DNA of 45,267 nt from Maribacter sp. 4G9 (GCF_002742265.1 NZ_MDGL01000197.1:1-45267), one strand, 5' to 3'. Positions 1 through 8,184 are shown, counted from the stretch's first letter. Numbers and translations: made by a program. Notes: generated from the letters alone by a model not told the origin.

Positions 1-29
1 TTACGCATATCTATTTGCTTATTAGCCAT
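1..29 (-). CDS. istA: IS21-family transposase IstA, N-terminal fragment (cut by window edge)
   Basis: Reading down from the ATG at 29-27 gives MANKQIDMR before the window ends. This N-terminus resembles the usual start of Bacteroidota IstA proteins, which continue into a helix-turn-helix and a DDE integrase core. Only nine residues are visible, so the call rests on this start plus the neighbouring 24-bp repeat array. IstA would work with the ATPase IstB, expected further left. Another transposase type with a similar start cannot be excluded. Confidence 0.55.
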
Positions 30-85
30 TGTCTTTTTAACAAAAAAAGACCTTTGACTTTTTACAAATAGAATCGACTTTTTTA

Positions 86-181
86 GTGGTTCACTTTCAC
101 CCGTTTTAGGTGGCTCACTTTAGTCCGTTTTGGGTGGTTCACTTTAATCCGTTTTTAGTGGTATACTATGACCGTTTTTTG
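86..181. repeat. Four direct repeats with a 24-bp period at the IS end
   Basis: Units begin at 86, 110, 134 and 158, exactly 24 bp apart. The consensus is GTGGTTCACTTT, three to four variable bases, then CCGTTTT. The first three copies are nearly identical. The fourth (GTGGTATACTATGACCG) is degenerate. Evenly spaced repeats next to the transposase start are probably transposase-binding sites of the element end. Confidence 0.75.
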
Positions 182-718
182 CAATACTATTATTGTAATG
201 AAACCAAATAAAACGAACAAGTACTTCCATGGTACTAGGTCCACAATAAACTTTCCAAATGTAGGTGAAACAGTTGGAGTTAAAATATAGACTACCATAA
301 TATATGACACTATTTTTGCCATACTGTTTCCTGAGAACTTATCCCTTACTATTGATAAGGTAAGTACCCTGGGGGCTCCCAGTCCCAAGCCTTGAATTAT
401 CTGTCCAATCAACAAAAAGTTGAACTTTGTCGCTAATGTAGAAATCAAGCATCCGAATAAGAACGTAAGGAGCCCTAAAGCCATAACTTTTTTCCTTCCC
501 CAAGCATCTGAAAGAGGACCTAAAAAAAGTTGACCAATAGCCAATCCTAAGTAAAGAAATGAAACTACTTTATGTACTTCACTAGAGTCAGACAGATTAA
601 AGGACTGTTTTATTTTTATGTAGGCAGGAAGCATCATATTAATCACTAATGAAACGAGGGCCATCAACATCGATATTATTACTATAAAAGACGCTTTTTT
701 CATAGAATTATAAGACAT
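155..718 (-). pseudogene. Truncated Bcr/CflA-type MFS drug-efflux transporter
   Basis: The 187 residues cover the N-terminal half of a 12-helix major facilitator. Helix 1 is near residues 8-30, the motif-A loop GPLSDAWGRKK follows helix 2, and a glycine-rich helix 4 includes QIIQGLGLG. These features match the Bcr/CflA drug-resistance group, whose members are about 400 residues. The frame stops right after helix 6, with the last residues (KTVIVYH) encoded by the IS21-type end, so the gene was cut by that insertion and the second six helices are missing. It is very unlikely to transport anything. Start ATG at 718; an alternative start lies at codon 6 (MKK). Confidence 0.8.
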
Positions 719-770
719 GGCACAATATTATTGTTACCATGAACAATAGTTCTTGATGTAGATTAAGAAA

Positions 771-1346
771 TTAGTTTTTTAGTAGATTTTTCTTTATTCT
801 ACTCAGATGTTCGGGAGTAATACTTAGGTATGATGCTATAATGTATTGAGGTACTTTTGATTCAATATCTCCATATTTTACCTTAAATTCAATATAGCGA
901 CTTTCCGCTGTGCTATTAATTTGATTTAAGGTACGATCTTGTAGTGCCAGATAAGCCCGCTCTATTTTCAACCTGAAAAAAGTCTCCATACTTCCTATCG
1001 TCTCATAAAGTCTTTCTAGTTGTCTTTTCTGTATTAAGTATATTGTAGAGTTTTCAAGTGCTTGGATGTAAACATTAGAAGGTTTTTCTGAAATAAATGC
1101 GTACAAGTTATTTACCCACATATCATCCATACCAATATGAATGGTAATCTCTATACCCTGGTTGTCCAAATAATAAACTCTGACCAAACCATTTTCAATA
1201 AAAAGCAGGTCTAAGGATTTTGTCCCGGAATATTGAATGAACTCGTTTTTTGAAAAGTTTCTACACTTGAAAGAAGTGATGACAGTTCTCAATTCTTCAG
1301 GTGAGAGTTCAATATGACTTTGTATATGATTTTTTAATCGTTCCAA
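771..1346 (-). CDS. Crp/Fnr-family transcriptional regulator
   Basis: A 191-residue protein with an N-terminal cyclic-nucleotide-binding-like beta-barrel (about residues 25-115, including GLVRVYYLDNQGIE) and a short C-terminal winged helix whose recognition segment is YLSITPEHLSRIKK. This is the usual architecture of the small one-domain-plus-HTH Crp/Fnr proteins that are abundant in Bacteroidota. Such proteins generally sense a small ligand or stress and activate or repress a neighbouring gene. The Fnr four-cysteine cluster is absent, so oxygen sensing by [4Fe-4S] is not expected. It lies between the broken MFS gene and the divergently transcribed methyltransferase, and either could be its target. 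The ligand is unknown. Confidence 0.9.
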   Translation of the reverse strand: MERLKNHIQSHIELSPEELRTVITSFKCRNFSKNEFIQYSGTKSLDLLFIENGLVRVYYLDNQGIEITIHIGMDDMWVNNLYAFISEKPSNVYIQALENSTIYLIQKRQLERLYETIGSMETFFRLKIERAYLALQDRTLNQINSTAESRYIEFKVKYGDIESKVPQYIIASYLSITPEHLSRIKKNLLKN

Positions 1347-1445
1347 GAATCAGGGCTGAAATTAAATACAGTATAAATTATAATTTATGAATCTTTATTA
1401 ATCTGGATTAAGATTTTTTTCTAAAATGAAGATTTACTTTGAAAA

Positions 1446-2234
1446 ATGGATATAGTGTATAATGATATTGGCAAATCATACAATAATACAAGGAAACCCG
1501 ACCGGGAAATATTCAAACAACTTAGTGAATTGCTAGAACCTGAAGTTGATAAATATTACTTGGATATTGGTTGCGGAACTGGAAATTACACTGGTCTGTT
1601 CTTAAAAGAAAATTTAAATATAATAGGAATGGACCCATCAGTACTTATGATAAATGAAGCCAAAAACTTGTATCCGAAAGGAGTTTGGAAAACTGGTTAT
1701 GCGGAAAGTACAGGTTTAGAAAAAGAATCAATACATGGAATCGTTGCCACTTTGACCATACACCATTGGGAAGATTTAAATTTATCCTTTAACGAACTAA
1801 GCCGGGTATTGAAAGTAGGTGGAAAGCTTGTAATCTTTACATCCACTCCTTTTCAAATGAAAAAATATTGGTTGAACCATTATTTTCCCAAAATGATGGA
1901 AAAATCAATACTTCAAATGCCTTCTCTTGATGCTATTGTAAATGCTTTATCGGAGACAAACTTAAGAGTTAATCAATTGGAAAAGTATTTTGTGACTCCT
2001 GATTTACAAGATTATTTTCTGTATTCTGGTAAGCAAAGGCCGGCCCTATACCTAAATCCCAATGTTAGGAGTGGTATTTCTTCGTTCTCATTGTTAAGTT
2101 TAAGACAAGAAGTTGAAGAAGGCCTTTCAACTTTAAAAAGTGATATTGCCAACGGTAACATTCAACAGATTATTGATGACTATAAAAATGATTATGGCGA
2201 CTATCTTTTTATTGTATTGTCTAAAGATCAATAG
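1446..2234 (+). CDS. Class I SAM-dependent methyltransferase
   Basis: The 262 residues begin with a Rossmann-fold methyltransferase domain. Motif I is LDIGCGTGNYTG (about 39-50), an acidic ribose-binding position follows in GMDPS, and the methyltransferase_11 signature HHWEDL..SFNELSRVLKVGGKLVIF is near 105-135. The C-terminal half is helical and may bind the substrate, which cannot be named. The gene is first of three codirectional genes; the DinB-fold gene starts 9 bp after its stop, so they are probably cotranscribed. Base composition is AT-rich (19 of 60 bases G or C in one line counted by hand, 1501-1560), in line with the rest of the left block and below the region after 3489. Confidence 0.88.
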   Translation: MDIVYNDIGKSYNNTRKPDREIFKQLSELLEPEVDKYYLDIGCGTGNYTGLFLKENLNIIGMDPSVLMINEAKNLYPKGVWKTGYAESTGLEKESIHGIVATLTIHHWEDLNLSFNELSRVLKVGGKLVIFTSTPFQMKKYWLNHYFPKMMEKSILQMPSLDAIVNALSETNLRVNQLEKYFVTPDLQDYFLYSGKQRPALYLNPNVRSGISSFSLLSLRQEVEEGLSTLKSDIANGNIQQIIDDYKNDYGDYLFIVLSKDQ

Positions 2235-2243
2235 CTAAAGGGA

Positions 2244-2723
2244 ATGAAATACTTGTTCGAGTATAATTGGAAAGTTAGAGATGAATGGCTGAATTATTTA
2301 ATTCAAGTGCCAAAAGAAGAATTAATTAAAAAGAGAATTGGCGGTTTAGGGAGTATTCAAGAAACCTTGTTTCATATTGTCAAAGTTGAGCACAATTGGA
2401 TTCGAGATTTAAAGAACGAACCCATAAGCAGTTTAACTTATGATGCTAAAACCTATGATCTAGATACTTTAAAAAAACTATCCGAAGAGTTTCGACAAGA
2501 GGTGAAGGGTTATATTGACTCTTGGGATGGGAGCAAAGAATTTAAATCGTTACATTTGTTAGTAGGCGCAAATGAAATAAGATGTACCTATGGGGAAGCT
2601 TTAATGCATATCATTGCACATGAAATACATCATATGGGGCAGTTATCTATTTGGTCAAGAGAACTGGGTTTGCGACCAATCTCTAGTAACCTAATTCATA
2701 AAAACATAATGCTAAAGCATTGA
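2244..2723 (+). CDS. DinB/YfiT-family metal-binding protein
   Basis: A 159-residue four-helix bundle of the DinB superfamily. The three histidines that bind the divalent metal are visible as H44 (TLFHIVKVEH) and the pair H126/H130 in AHEIHHMGQL. Members are metal-dependent thiol S-transferases or uncharacterised stress proteins; bacillithiol or mycothiol transfer is known for some relatives. The substrate here is unknown. The gene sits 9 bp after the methyltransferase and 11 bp before a small membrane-protein gene, so it is probably part of one transcript. The length is typical of the family. Confidence 0.85.
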   Translation: MKYLFEYNWKVRDEWLNYLIQVPKEELIKKRIGGLGSIQETLFHIVKVEHNWIRDLKNEPISSLTYDAKTYDLDTLKKLSEEFRQEVKGYIDSWDGSKEFKSLHLLVGANEIRCTYGEALMHIIAHEIHHMGQLSIWSRELGLRPISSNLIHKNIMLKH

Positions 2724-2734
2724 TTTAAAATAGG

Positions 2735-3142
2735 ATGGAAAGTGATAAAAAAGTGAAATCAACAATGACGTTTAAGATAGGTAGAATTTTGGCTCTTTAT
2801 TTAATTGTAACCGGGAGTGGATTCTTGTTATCTCCCGATTTTTTCACGAGTTTAATTGTAAAAGAAGGGTCAGATCCGGTACTTATCAACTTGTCAGGTA
2901 TGGTTCATTTTTTTATTGGGGCTACAATACTTGTCAATCACTTTTTTTGGAAGGGCTTACATCAAATTTTGGTTTCTGTTGTTGGGGTATTATTTTTCCT
3001 TAAGGGAGTATTTTTAATTGCATTACCGGAGTTGACATTGCAATCAGGAAATAATGAGCTGCAAGTACCAATGGCTATGGGAATAGGATTTGTATCCTTA
3101 GGTTTATTAATTGGGATATTATGCTTTAAAGTAAGCGGATGA
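2735..3142 (+). CDS. Small membrane protein of unknown function
   Basis: A 135-residue protein with four predicted membrane helices (about residues 15-35, 49-68, 75-97 and 112-132) and a charged N-terminus. The hydrophobicity pattern resembles small DUF4345-like membrane proteins, but no diagnostic motif is recognised. It follows the DinB-fold gene by 11 bp and is probably the last gene of the methyltransferase operon. Position and low GC suggest it belongs to the AT-rich accessory block. No function is assigned. Confidence 0.7.
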   Translation: MESDKKVKSTMTFKIGRILALYLIVTGSGFLLSPDFFTSLIVKEGSDPVLINLSGMVHFFIGATILVNHFFWKGLHQILVSVVGVLFFLKGVFLIALPELTLQSGNNELQVPMAMGIGFVSLGLLIGILCFKVSG

Positions 3143-3372
3143 AGGGTAATTGAAAAGGTGTGTTTCGAACTAATTTAAAGAATTAGGTAAGATTCAGTTT
3201 TAAAATTAGTATAATCTTTTGTTTTTAGAATTATTTAATACATATTTTTAGATATCAGAAAGTAAGTCATCTTACTCTAAGTTCATTTAAAATACCGTCA
3301 ACAAATCGGTCAACAGTTAAGTTTTTGAATTCGTAACTAATTGATATATAATTGATTATGTGGTAAGGTTGT

Positions 3373-3390
3373 AATCCTGCCACCCCGACA
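3373..3390 (+). other. tRNA 3'-end fragment, candidate island attachment site
   Basis: AATCCTGCCACCCCGACA matches the end of the T-loop, the 3' T-stem strand, the acceptor 3' strand and the discriminator base of a proline-type tRNA. Compare AATCCTGTCATCCCGACT at the end of the tRNA-Pro at 42165-42238. To its left the T-stem partner no longer pairs and no D- or anticodon-arm is present, so this is not a whole tRNA. Islands that integrate in the 3' end of tRNA genes leave such a repeat at their far end. The AT-rich genes to the left would be the island. Confidence 0.55.
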
Positions 3391-3431
3391 AAAAGGGTAT
3401 CAAATTAAAATTTTTGACACCTAAACAAACG

Positions 3432-3463
3432 AAAACCAGTAAAATACATTTTTACTGGTTTTT
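3432..3463. terminator. Bidirectional hairpin terminator
   Basis: AAAACCAGTAAAA and TTTTTACTGGTTTTT form a stem of about 13 bp around a short loop, with T-tracts in both directions. It can end transcription from the left operon or the former tRNA gene, and also from the minus-strand Gfo/Idh gene that stops at 3489. Confidence 0.8.
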
Positions 3464-3488
3464 TTGTGTGTATTTGAGAACATTTAGC

Positions 3489-4835
3489 TTAGCTCAAAAC
3501 ATCTGTAACTCCTGGTGTAGGAATAGGATATGATCCATCGGGTCCTGGAACGCTAGGCGGAGTCGAATCCCAAGTGATCTCACTAGGCATCAGTAATTTT
3601 TCCGAAGCTAAGGCATCGTCCCATGAAATAACTTTTCCGGAGTACGTTGCCATTCGTCCCATAATTGCTGTCATGGTACTTTTTGCACCGTTTTCGGTAT
3701 CACTGATAACCTCATTGTTTCGTATGGAAGCAAAAAGACGATCATGCTCCACTTGATATGGGTTAGGGTCATTTCGGTTGCGATAATCGAACAGTTTCTC
3801 CCCGTTCAAACCGGTAATGCTTGCAGCACCGGCATCGTTCATTTCAATACTGCCCTTTGTACCTTGAAAATTCTCGCCCACTTTGGACCAAGTGTCCGGT
3901 TGGTGACGGCATTGACTGGCGATGACCGCCCCACTAGGGTAGGTGAACTCGACAAAATGATGGTCAAAGATCTCGCCATGGTCCTTGCCGGTTCGTACCA
4001 GTCTGCCCCCCATTCCTTGTGCAGAAACTGGATACTCACCAATAAACCAGTTGGCCACATCGATATTGTGTATATGTTGTTCCAAAATATGGTCCCCGCA
4101 GAGCCAGTTGAAATAATACCAATTTCGCATTTGGTATTCCAGTTCTGTTTGTCCTTCTTTACGTGGACGTACCCAAACCCCGGCACTGTTCCAATAAACC
4201 TGGCCAGAAACTATCTTGCCCACGCTACCTTCTTTTATTTTATCGGCAATCGCTAAATAATTGTTTTGATAGTGACGCTGTAGTCCCACGACCACGTTCA
4301 ATTTTTTTTCTTTGGCAACCTTGGCCATTTCCAAGACCTTACGGATTCCTGGGGCATCAACCGCCACCGGTTTCTCCATAAATACATGTTTACCCGCATT
4401 TATGGCATACTCAAAGTGGTATGGCCTAAAGCCTGGCGTCGTTGCCAAAATGACCACATCTGCCATGTCTATTGCCTTTTTATAGGCATCCAGACCCACA
4501 TATTTATGGGCTTCCTTAACATTCACTTTTTTGGTGCCTTCAAATTCTTTTTGAAGGTTCATCAGGCTATTGTCCAATTGGTCCTGGAAGGCATCGGCCA
4601 TAGCAACCAATTCTATATTTTCATCGGCCTTTAAGGCTTGGTTGGCAGCACCGGTGCCACGTCCGCCACAGCCGACCACGGCAAGTTTTAACTTCTTATC
4701 GTTTAAAACGTTTACCATAGCACTCATTTCCAATACGGGTAGGAGCATGCCTGCGCCCACCAGCGCTGTGTTTTTACAAAACCCCCTTCTGGAGGTATTC
4801 GTGTTTACATCGGTTTTGTTCTTTGAACTTTTCAT
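3489..4835 (-). CDS. Tat-exported Gfo/Idh/MocA-family oxidoreductase
   Basis: A 448-residue protein with a twin-arginine signal (SRRGFCKNTALVGAG, about 15-30), then a Rossmann NAD(P)-binding start LAVVGCGGRGTGAA and the family lysine motif HVFMEKPVAVD. The C-terminal alpha/beta sheet domain contains GDHILEQHIHNIDVANW. Relatives oxidise or epimerise sugars or inositols with a tightly held NAD, and GH109 glycosidases share the fold. Export folded through Tat with a bound cofactor fits a periplasmic sugar-modifying role. The exact substrate is not visible. It lies 23 bp downstream of the formylglycine-enzyme-like gene, so the two are probably one operon, with this gene second. Confidence 0.88.
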   Translation of the reverse strand: MKSSKNKTDVNTNTSRRGFCKNTALVGAGMLLPVLEMSAMVNVLNDKKLKLAVVGCGGRGTGAANQALKADENIELVAMADAFQDQLDNSLMNLQKEFEGTKKVNVKEAHKYVGLDAYKKAIDMADVVILATTPGFRPYHFEYAINAGKHVFMEKPVAVDAPGIRKVLEMAKVAKEKKLNVVVGLQRHYQNNYLAIADKIKEGSVGKIVSGQVYWNSAGVWVRPRKEGQTELEYQMRNWYYFNWLCGDHILEQHIHNIDVANWFIGEYPVSAQGMGGRLVRTGKDHGEIFDHHFVEFTYPSGAVIASQCRHQPDTWSKVGENFQGTKGSIEMNDAGAASITGLNGEKLFDYRNRNDPNPYQVEHDRLFASIRNNEVISDTENGAKSTMTAIMGRMATYSGKVISWDDALASEKLLMPSEITWDSTPPSVPGPDGSYPIPTPGVTDVLS

Positions 4836-4858
4836 GAATCATTTATTTAATTTATGGG

Positions 4859-5836
4859 CTATTGGCCCCAATAGTTATTTATTTCATTTTTATTGGGCAC
4901 GTTGGGATCACGAACTATACGGAAGCCTACAAAAGGGGCATCGGTATTCCACCACTTACTTTTTGGAAATTGAGGGTCGCGCATTTTCCAATTTTCATTG
5001 GATCCCAAACGGGCGGCACTTCTTAGATAATCTGGATCGTCATTATAGGACCCTCCCCTTACGGAACGAGGGTAGGTTTTTATGGCCATTTCAAAGGGTG
5101 ATGTGGTGGTCCCTTTCCTGTCTTCATAAGCATCGGGTAAATATTGGTCCAAGGTCCATTCCGCAACGTTGCCATACATATCATATAATCCCCAGGGATT
5201 TGGTTTTTTTTGCCCAACTTGATGATACGTATTCCCACTATTTTCATAGTACCAGGCGTAGTCATTCAATGCGTTGGGATCATCCCCAAAATGATAGGCG
5301 GTTGATGTACCGGCACGGGCGCAGTATTCCCATTCTGCCTCTGTGGGTAATCTATAAAAATGGCCGGTTTTTGCGGAAAGCCATTTACAGAATTGCGATG
5401 CCGCATGGTGGGTAACATTGCCCACGGGCAAACCTTCACTGGTTCCCATGCCCAAACTCATATCTACATAGGGAATGGTGGCCCCGGAAATGGCGTCAAT
5501 ATCAATATCAACCTCTTTGGAGGTGGTAGGATTTTCTGCATCATCGATGGCCCGATTCACAAAAAGGTTGTATACCTCCCAGGTAATTTCATATTTCGAA
5601 ATCCAAAAGGAGTTAAGGGCTACCTCATGAACGGGCCCTTCATCAGTATTTCTATTTTTTTCAGATTCTGGGCTACCCATGCGAAAACTGCCCGATGGTA
5701 TCGCAGCCATTTCTATTTCCAATTTGGAACCTCCAATGGTCTGTGTGAAGTCTTCCAATGCCTCTTCTTGTGCGCCTACGGGAGTACTTACTACAATCGT
5801 AATGAAAAAAAGTAATAAAAGATTGAATTTATCCAT
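4859..5836 (-). CDS. Exported SUMF1/formylglycine-generating-enzyme-like protein
   Basis: A 325-residue protein with a Sec signal peptide (about 1-22, ending VGAQ) and one FGE-sulfatase domain. Family hallmarks are IPSGSFRMGSPESE near the start, KYEITWEVYNLF, RLPTEAEWEYCARAGT, GLYDMYGNVAEWT, VRGGSYNDDPDYLRSAAR and VGFRIVR at the end. True formylglycine-generating enzymes have two copper-binding cysteines in the C-terminal GGS...R region. Here that region has none; the only cysteines are in QFCKW and EYCARAG. It is therefore unlikely to activate the sulfatases at 34242 and 36965. Related cysteine-free proteins are lectin-like or act in other oxidative steps. It is first in a likely operon with the Gfo/Idh gene. 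Confidence 0.85.
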   Translation of the reverse strand: MDKFNLLLLFFITIVVSTPVGAQEEALEDFTQTIGGSKLEIEMAAIPSGSFRMGSPESEKNRNTDEGPVHEVALNSFWISKYEITWEVYNLFVNRAIDDAENPTTSKEVDIDIDAISGATIPYVDMSLGMGTSEGLPVGNVTHHAASQFCKWLSAKTGHFYRLPTEAEWEYCARAGTSTAYHFGDDPNALNDYAWYYENSGNTYHQVGQKKPNPWGLYDMYGNVAEWTLDQYLPDAYEDRKGTTTSPFEMAIKTYPRSVRGGSYNDDPDYLRSAARLGSNENWKMRDPQFPKSKWWNTDAPFVGFRIVRDPNVPNKNEINNYWGQ

Positions 5837-6082
5837 GAACTAAAAAAATAAGGAAACGCCCGATTCTCAAACCACCCAATACATGGCTTAAATTCATCAT
5901 CGTGTTGGTTTGCTTTGTCCAACATAGAAATTAAATATAAGCAAAACAAAAATTAGTGAAAGTTCTGTAATTCCCAAAGTATTTGATAAACATCAATTTT
6001 TACTGCAATGAACCAATGAAGTTGAATAGGTCATTCTTATTATTTTCAAGAAATTCCTTACGTTGGTTGCATATATCTTATC

Positions 6083-6364
6083 ATGTATTTCTTTTGGCAA
6101 GGAATGCCCTACGTTGGCTTGTCCCTGGATAAAAAACGTAGAATACTGAACCTTACCGATGATTCAGAAAACCCTTTGGGAGCATGGAATCAAATGGTAA
6201 TTGAATGTCTCAATAATGAAATCAAAGTGTGGGAAAACGGCGATTTGGTCAATTACGGATATAACGCTACCGCCAGTAGTGGACAAATTGCCTTACAGGC
6301 AGAAGGTGCAGAAGTGGAATTTAGAAAAGTAGTTCTTACCCCCATACGTTCGTTTTCCGAGTAG
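6083..6364 (+). pseudogene. C-terminal remnant of a DUF1080 (3-keto-disaccharide hydrolase-type) protein
   Basis: The 93 residues match the last part of the DUF1080 concanavalin-like domain: NLTDDSENPLGAWNQMVIECL, then EIKVWENGDLVNYGYNAT and GQIALQAEGAEVEFRKV close to the end. The N-terminal half, signal peptide and an identifiable start are missing. The frame stays open leftwards for about 20 codons, including a partial echo of PYVG, then meets a stop. Intact relatives are exported proteins of about 200-250 residues, some of which cleave 3-keto-glycosides. This is a decayed gene, and an independent trace of oxidative glycoside metabolism at this locus. Confidence 0.7.
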
Positions 6365-6690
6365 GGTAAGGCAGATGAAGCACACCTCTTCACGATAGTG
6401 CCACATGAATAGGTAATTCCTCTTTTTTACCCTCATGTGGATCGTAGTTCGAAGACCCGGTATGAGGTACCTTTTTGAAATTGTAAAGCGCTGAGGTATA
6501 ATTATGGAGTTAGGATATTAAATTGCAAAGGCAACGTAAACAATTTTGAGCTGATAGTCCATTGATTATAAGCTTCTTGATTTCTGAATACTAAATGAAA
6601 ACAGATATGGATTTAATGTAGACCTTTTATCCTCTTGGGGTGCCTTGTAATTGCATAATGAAATCACCCAAAATATATAATGATTGTCAA
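6365..6690. other. Intergenic region, nothing recognised
   Basis: AT-rich DNA between the DUF1080 remnant and the stop of the minus-strand DUF1593 gene. No open frame of note, strong hairpin terminator or repeat was found. It may hold further decayed coding sequence. Confidence 0.4.
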
Positions 6691-8184
6691 CTACTGAACT
6701 ACCAAAATGACCCTTTGATATCTGGTCAATGCAGGAAAACCGGTATCCGTACCTTCAATGATTATATGGAATTGATTTCCTTTTTTCGCAGCTGAAGGTA
6801 TTTCTACGGTAGCCATATCCTGTTTTATTTCTACCCGTGCATGTCCGTCCCCGGCTTCATCATAGCACCAAGCTTTTATGTAAACAGGATGATCGTCAAT
6901 ATCATTTGAAGAAACTTGAAGGTTAACTATTTCACCGGCTTTGGCAGTAATGGAAAGCCCTTCTTTTACAATAATTTCCGGGGCATGGTTGGCCTCCTCG
7001 AAGGGTTTTATACACCAATCTGCACGCGCTGCAAAATCCAATTGCATGGCCTTTATCCATCGGGTTTGAGGGTAGCTTTTATCCATTTTTCCAGTTTCAG
7101 GGTTGAGGTCGGAAGCATTTTCTCCATCCTCATAACGAAATGGGTTTTCTTCGGAAAGCACAAATCGCCCGCTCCATCCACCTCTAGAGGGATCTTCATA
7201 ATTGTTCAGCCCAACATCCACCAAATGAAGAAAAGCGGGACTGTCCCCTTCGGATATAAAATCATATTTTGAAAAACTTCCTCTTTCAGTATTGATTATT
7301 TTAGAGATATCGCCTTCAAAATGGTTGGGGTCTCCTTCTTGTTTTTGTCCATCGCCATAGGAATAATATTTTTTGAGTAGTGGTCCATGGTCGTTAATAA
7401 TGTTAGCGCCCATAAAACTTCCCTCTAGAAAAGGTTGCTGAGTTTTGGGAACCACTTGTTTCCAAGGATAGGCAAAACACCAGAATTGGTTGGCGTTGTA
7501 GAAAACCCTAATCTCCGGCCAATTGGGACCGATATACTTTTTGTAGGTAGCATCCTGGTCCATTATGGTGTAGATGATGGCTTTTTTGGAAACTTTTTCC
7601 TTAACGGCTTTCCAATCCTTGGTTCCTTTGTAGTCTTCCTCAATGGATTTAAGGGCCCTGGCTATAGTATTGGTGCCTCCCCATGCTTGTAAAAATAGCT
7701 CTCTATCGTCATCATCAAGCAACTTTTCTTGTATCAATTTTGAACCTTCTGTGCGTTGGGCCATTTCCCCTTCAAAATCAATATTTCCTACTTTGACCAA
7801 ACCCAATAGCTTCTGGGGCGCTGGGTAGTTCTTATCATGTACGATCAAGTTTGGGTAGACCTTGGCATATTCTTCAAGCAATTCCTCTATCCATTGGGTT
7901 CCTGGCCATCGTAGGTCCGTAAGATCCTTCCCGTAGATTTTTTTGGTCATTTCCATTTCCGAGGTAAATTTGGTACCCTTGCCGTCACCCTTCCAATGCC
8001 ACATGGAGCTGGAATATACCAAACCCTGGGTTTCGAACTCATTGGAGTAGAGAAGGTACCTGATGAAGGTATCTACGTCATCTATCTCACCATCGGTAGT
8101 CACGATGGTGCGTTTAGGGAGGTCTTGGGATACTATAGGAGCAAGTATCGGTAGAAATAATATAATTGTTAAAAGTCGTTTCAT
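6691..8184 (-). CDS. Exported DUF1593 (nucleoside-hydrolase-like) / Sde182 protein, copy 1
   Basis: A 497-residue protein with a signal peptide (1-19). Residues about 25-310 form the DUF1593 domain, which has a nucleoside-hydrolase-like fold; the acidic segment TTDGEIDDVDTF resembles the calcium-binding aspartate cluster of that fold. The last 110 residues fit the Sde182 C-terminal beta-domain, first noted in a Saccharophagus protein associated with cellulose binding. The enzymatic role of the family is unsettled. It probably acts on a sugar or glycan outside the cytoplasm. A paralogue lies at 12507-13934. The gene is alone on its strand, with a long AT-rich gap behind it. Confidence 0.85.
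   Translation of the reverse strand: MKRLLTIILFLPILAPIVSQDLPKRTIVTTDGEIDDVDTFIRYLLYSNEFETQGLVYSSSMWHWKGDGKGTKFTSEMEMTKKIYGKDLTDLRWPGTQWIEELLEEYAKVYPNLIVHDKNYPAPQKLLGLVKVGNIDFEGEMAQRTEGSKLIQEKLLDDDDRELFLQAWGGTNTIARALKSIEEDYKGTKDWKAVKEKVSKKAIIYTIMDQDATYKKYIGPNWPEIRVFYNANQFWCFAYPWKQVVPKTQQPFLEGSFMGANIINDHGPLLKKYYSYGDGQKQEGDPNHFEGDISKIINTERGSFSKYDFISEGDSPAFLHLVDVGLNNYEDPSRGGWSGRFVLSEENPFRYEDGENASDLNPETGKMDKSYPQTRWIKAMQLDFAARADWCIKPFEEANHAPEIIVKEGLSITAKAGEIVNLQVSSNDIDDHPVYIKAWCYDEAGDGHARVEIKQDMATVEIPSAAKKGNQFHIIIEGTDTGFPALTRYQRVILVVQ

Larger units (their letters stand above)
1..181 (-). mobile_element. End of an IS21-family insertion sequence (partial)
   Basis: The left edge holds the first codons of an IstA-type transposase reading leftwards out of the window, followed by a noncoding stretch with regularly spaced terminal repeats that runs straight into a truncated MFS gene. 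IS21-family elements carry multiple short repeats at their ends next to istA, which fits this arrangement. The exact boundary is not visible. It should lie inside the last, divergent repeat copy, somewhere around 158-181, because the MFS reading frame becomes unlike its family there. The rest of the element (istA body, istB, other end) lies outside the window. Confidence 0.7.
3143..3488. other. Intergenic junction between accessory block and chromosomal genes
   Basis: No gene is seen. From 3143 to about 3372 the DNA is AT-rich, with a direct repeat GTCAACA at 3298-3304 and 3311-3317 and an inverted repeat AGTAAG/CTTACT near 3260-3275. At 3373-3390 lies a stretch matching the 3' end of a tRNA. 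Right of it are an imperfect inverted repeat GGTATCAAA/TTTGACACC (about 3396-3422) and a strong hairpin terminator. The arrangement looks like an integration junction. Confidence 0.6.

Noticed and set aside
3361-3390. A complete tRNA gene at the left junction
   Set aside because: Only the 3' part is present. The 5' T-stem strand does not pair, and no anticodon or D-arm can be folded upstream.
3744-4256. A 170-codon plus-strand frame
   Set aside because: It is a shadow of the minus-strand Gfo/Idh gene, without a recognisable domain.
4570-5415. A long open frame (281 codons) on the plus strand
   Set aside because: It is antisense to the Gfo/Idh and SUMF1 genes, both of which have full family motifs on the minus strand, and its translation has no protein-like pattern.
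4859-5836. Sulfatase-maturing formylglycine enzyme
   Set aside because: The two cysteines needed for the copper-dependent reaction are missing from the C-terminal region, so it is not called as the activator of the nearby sulfatases.
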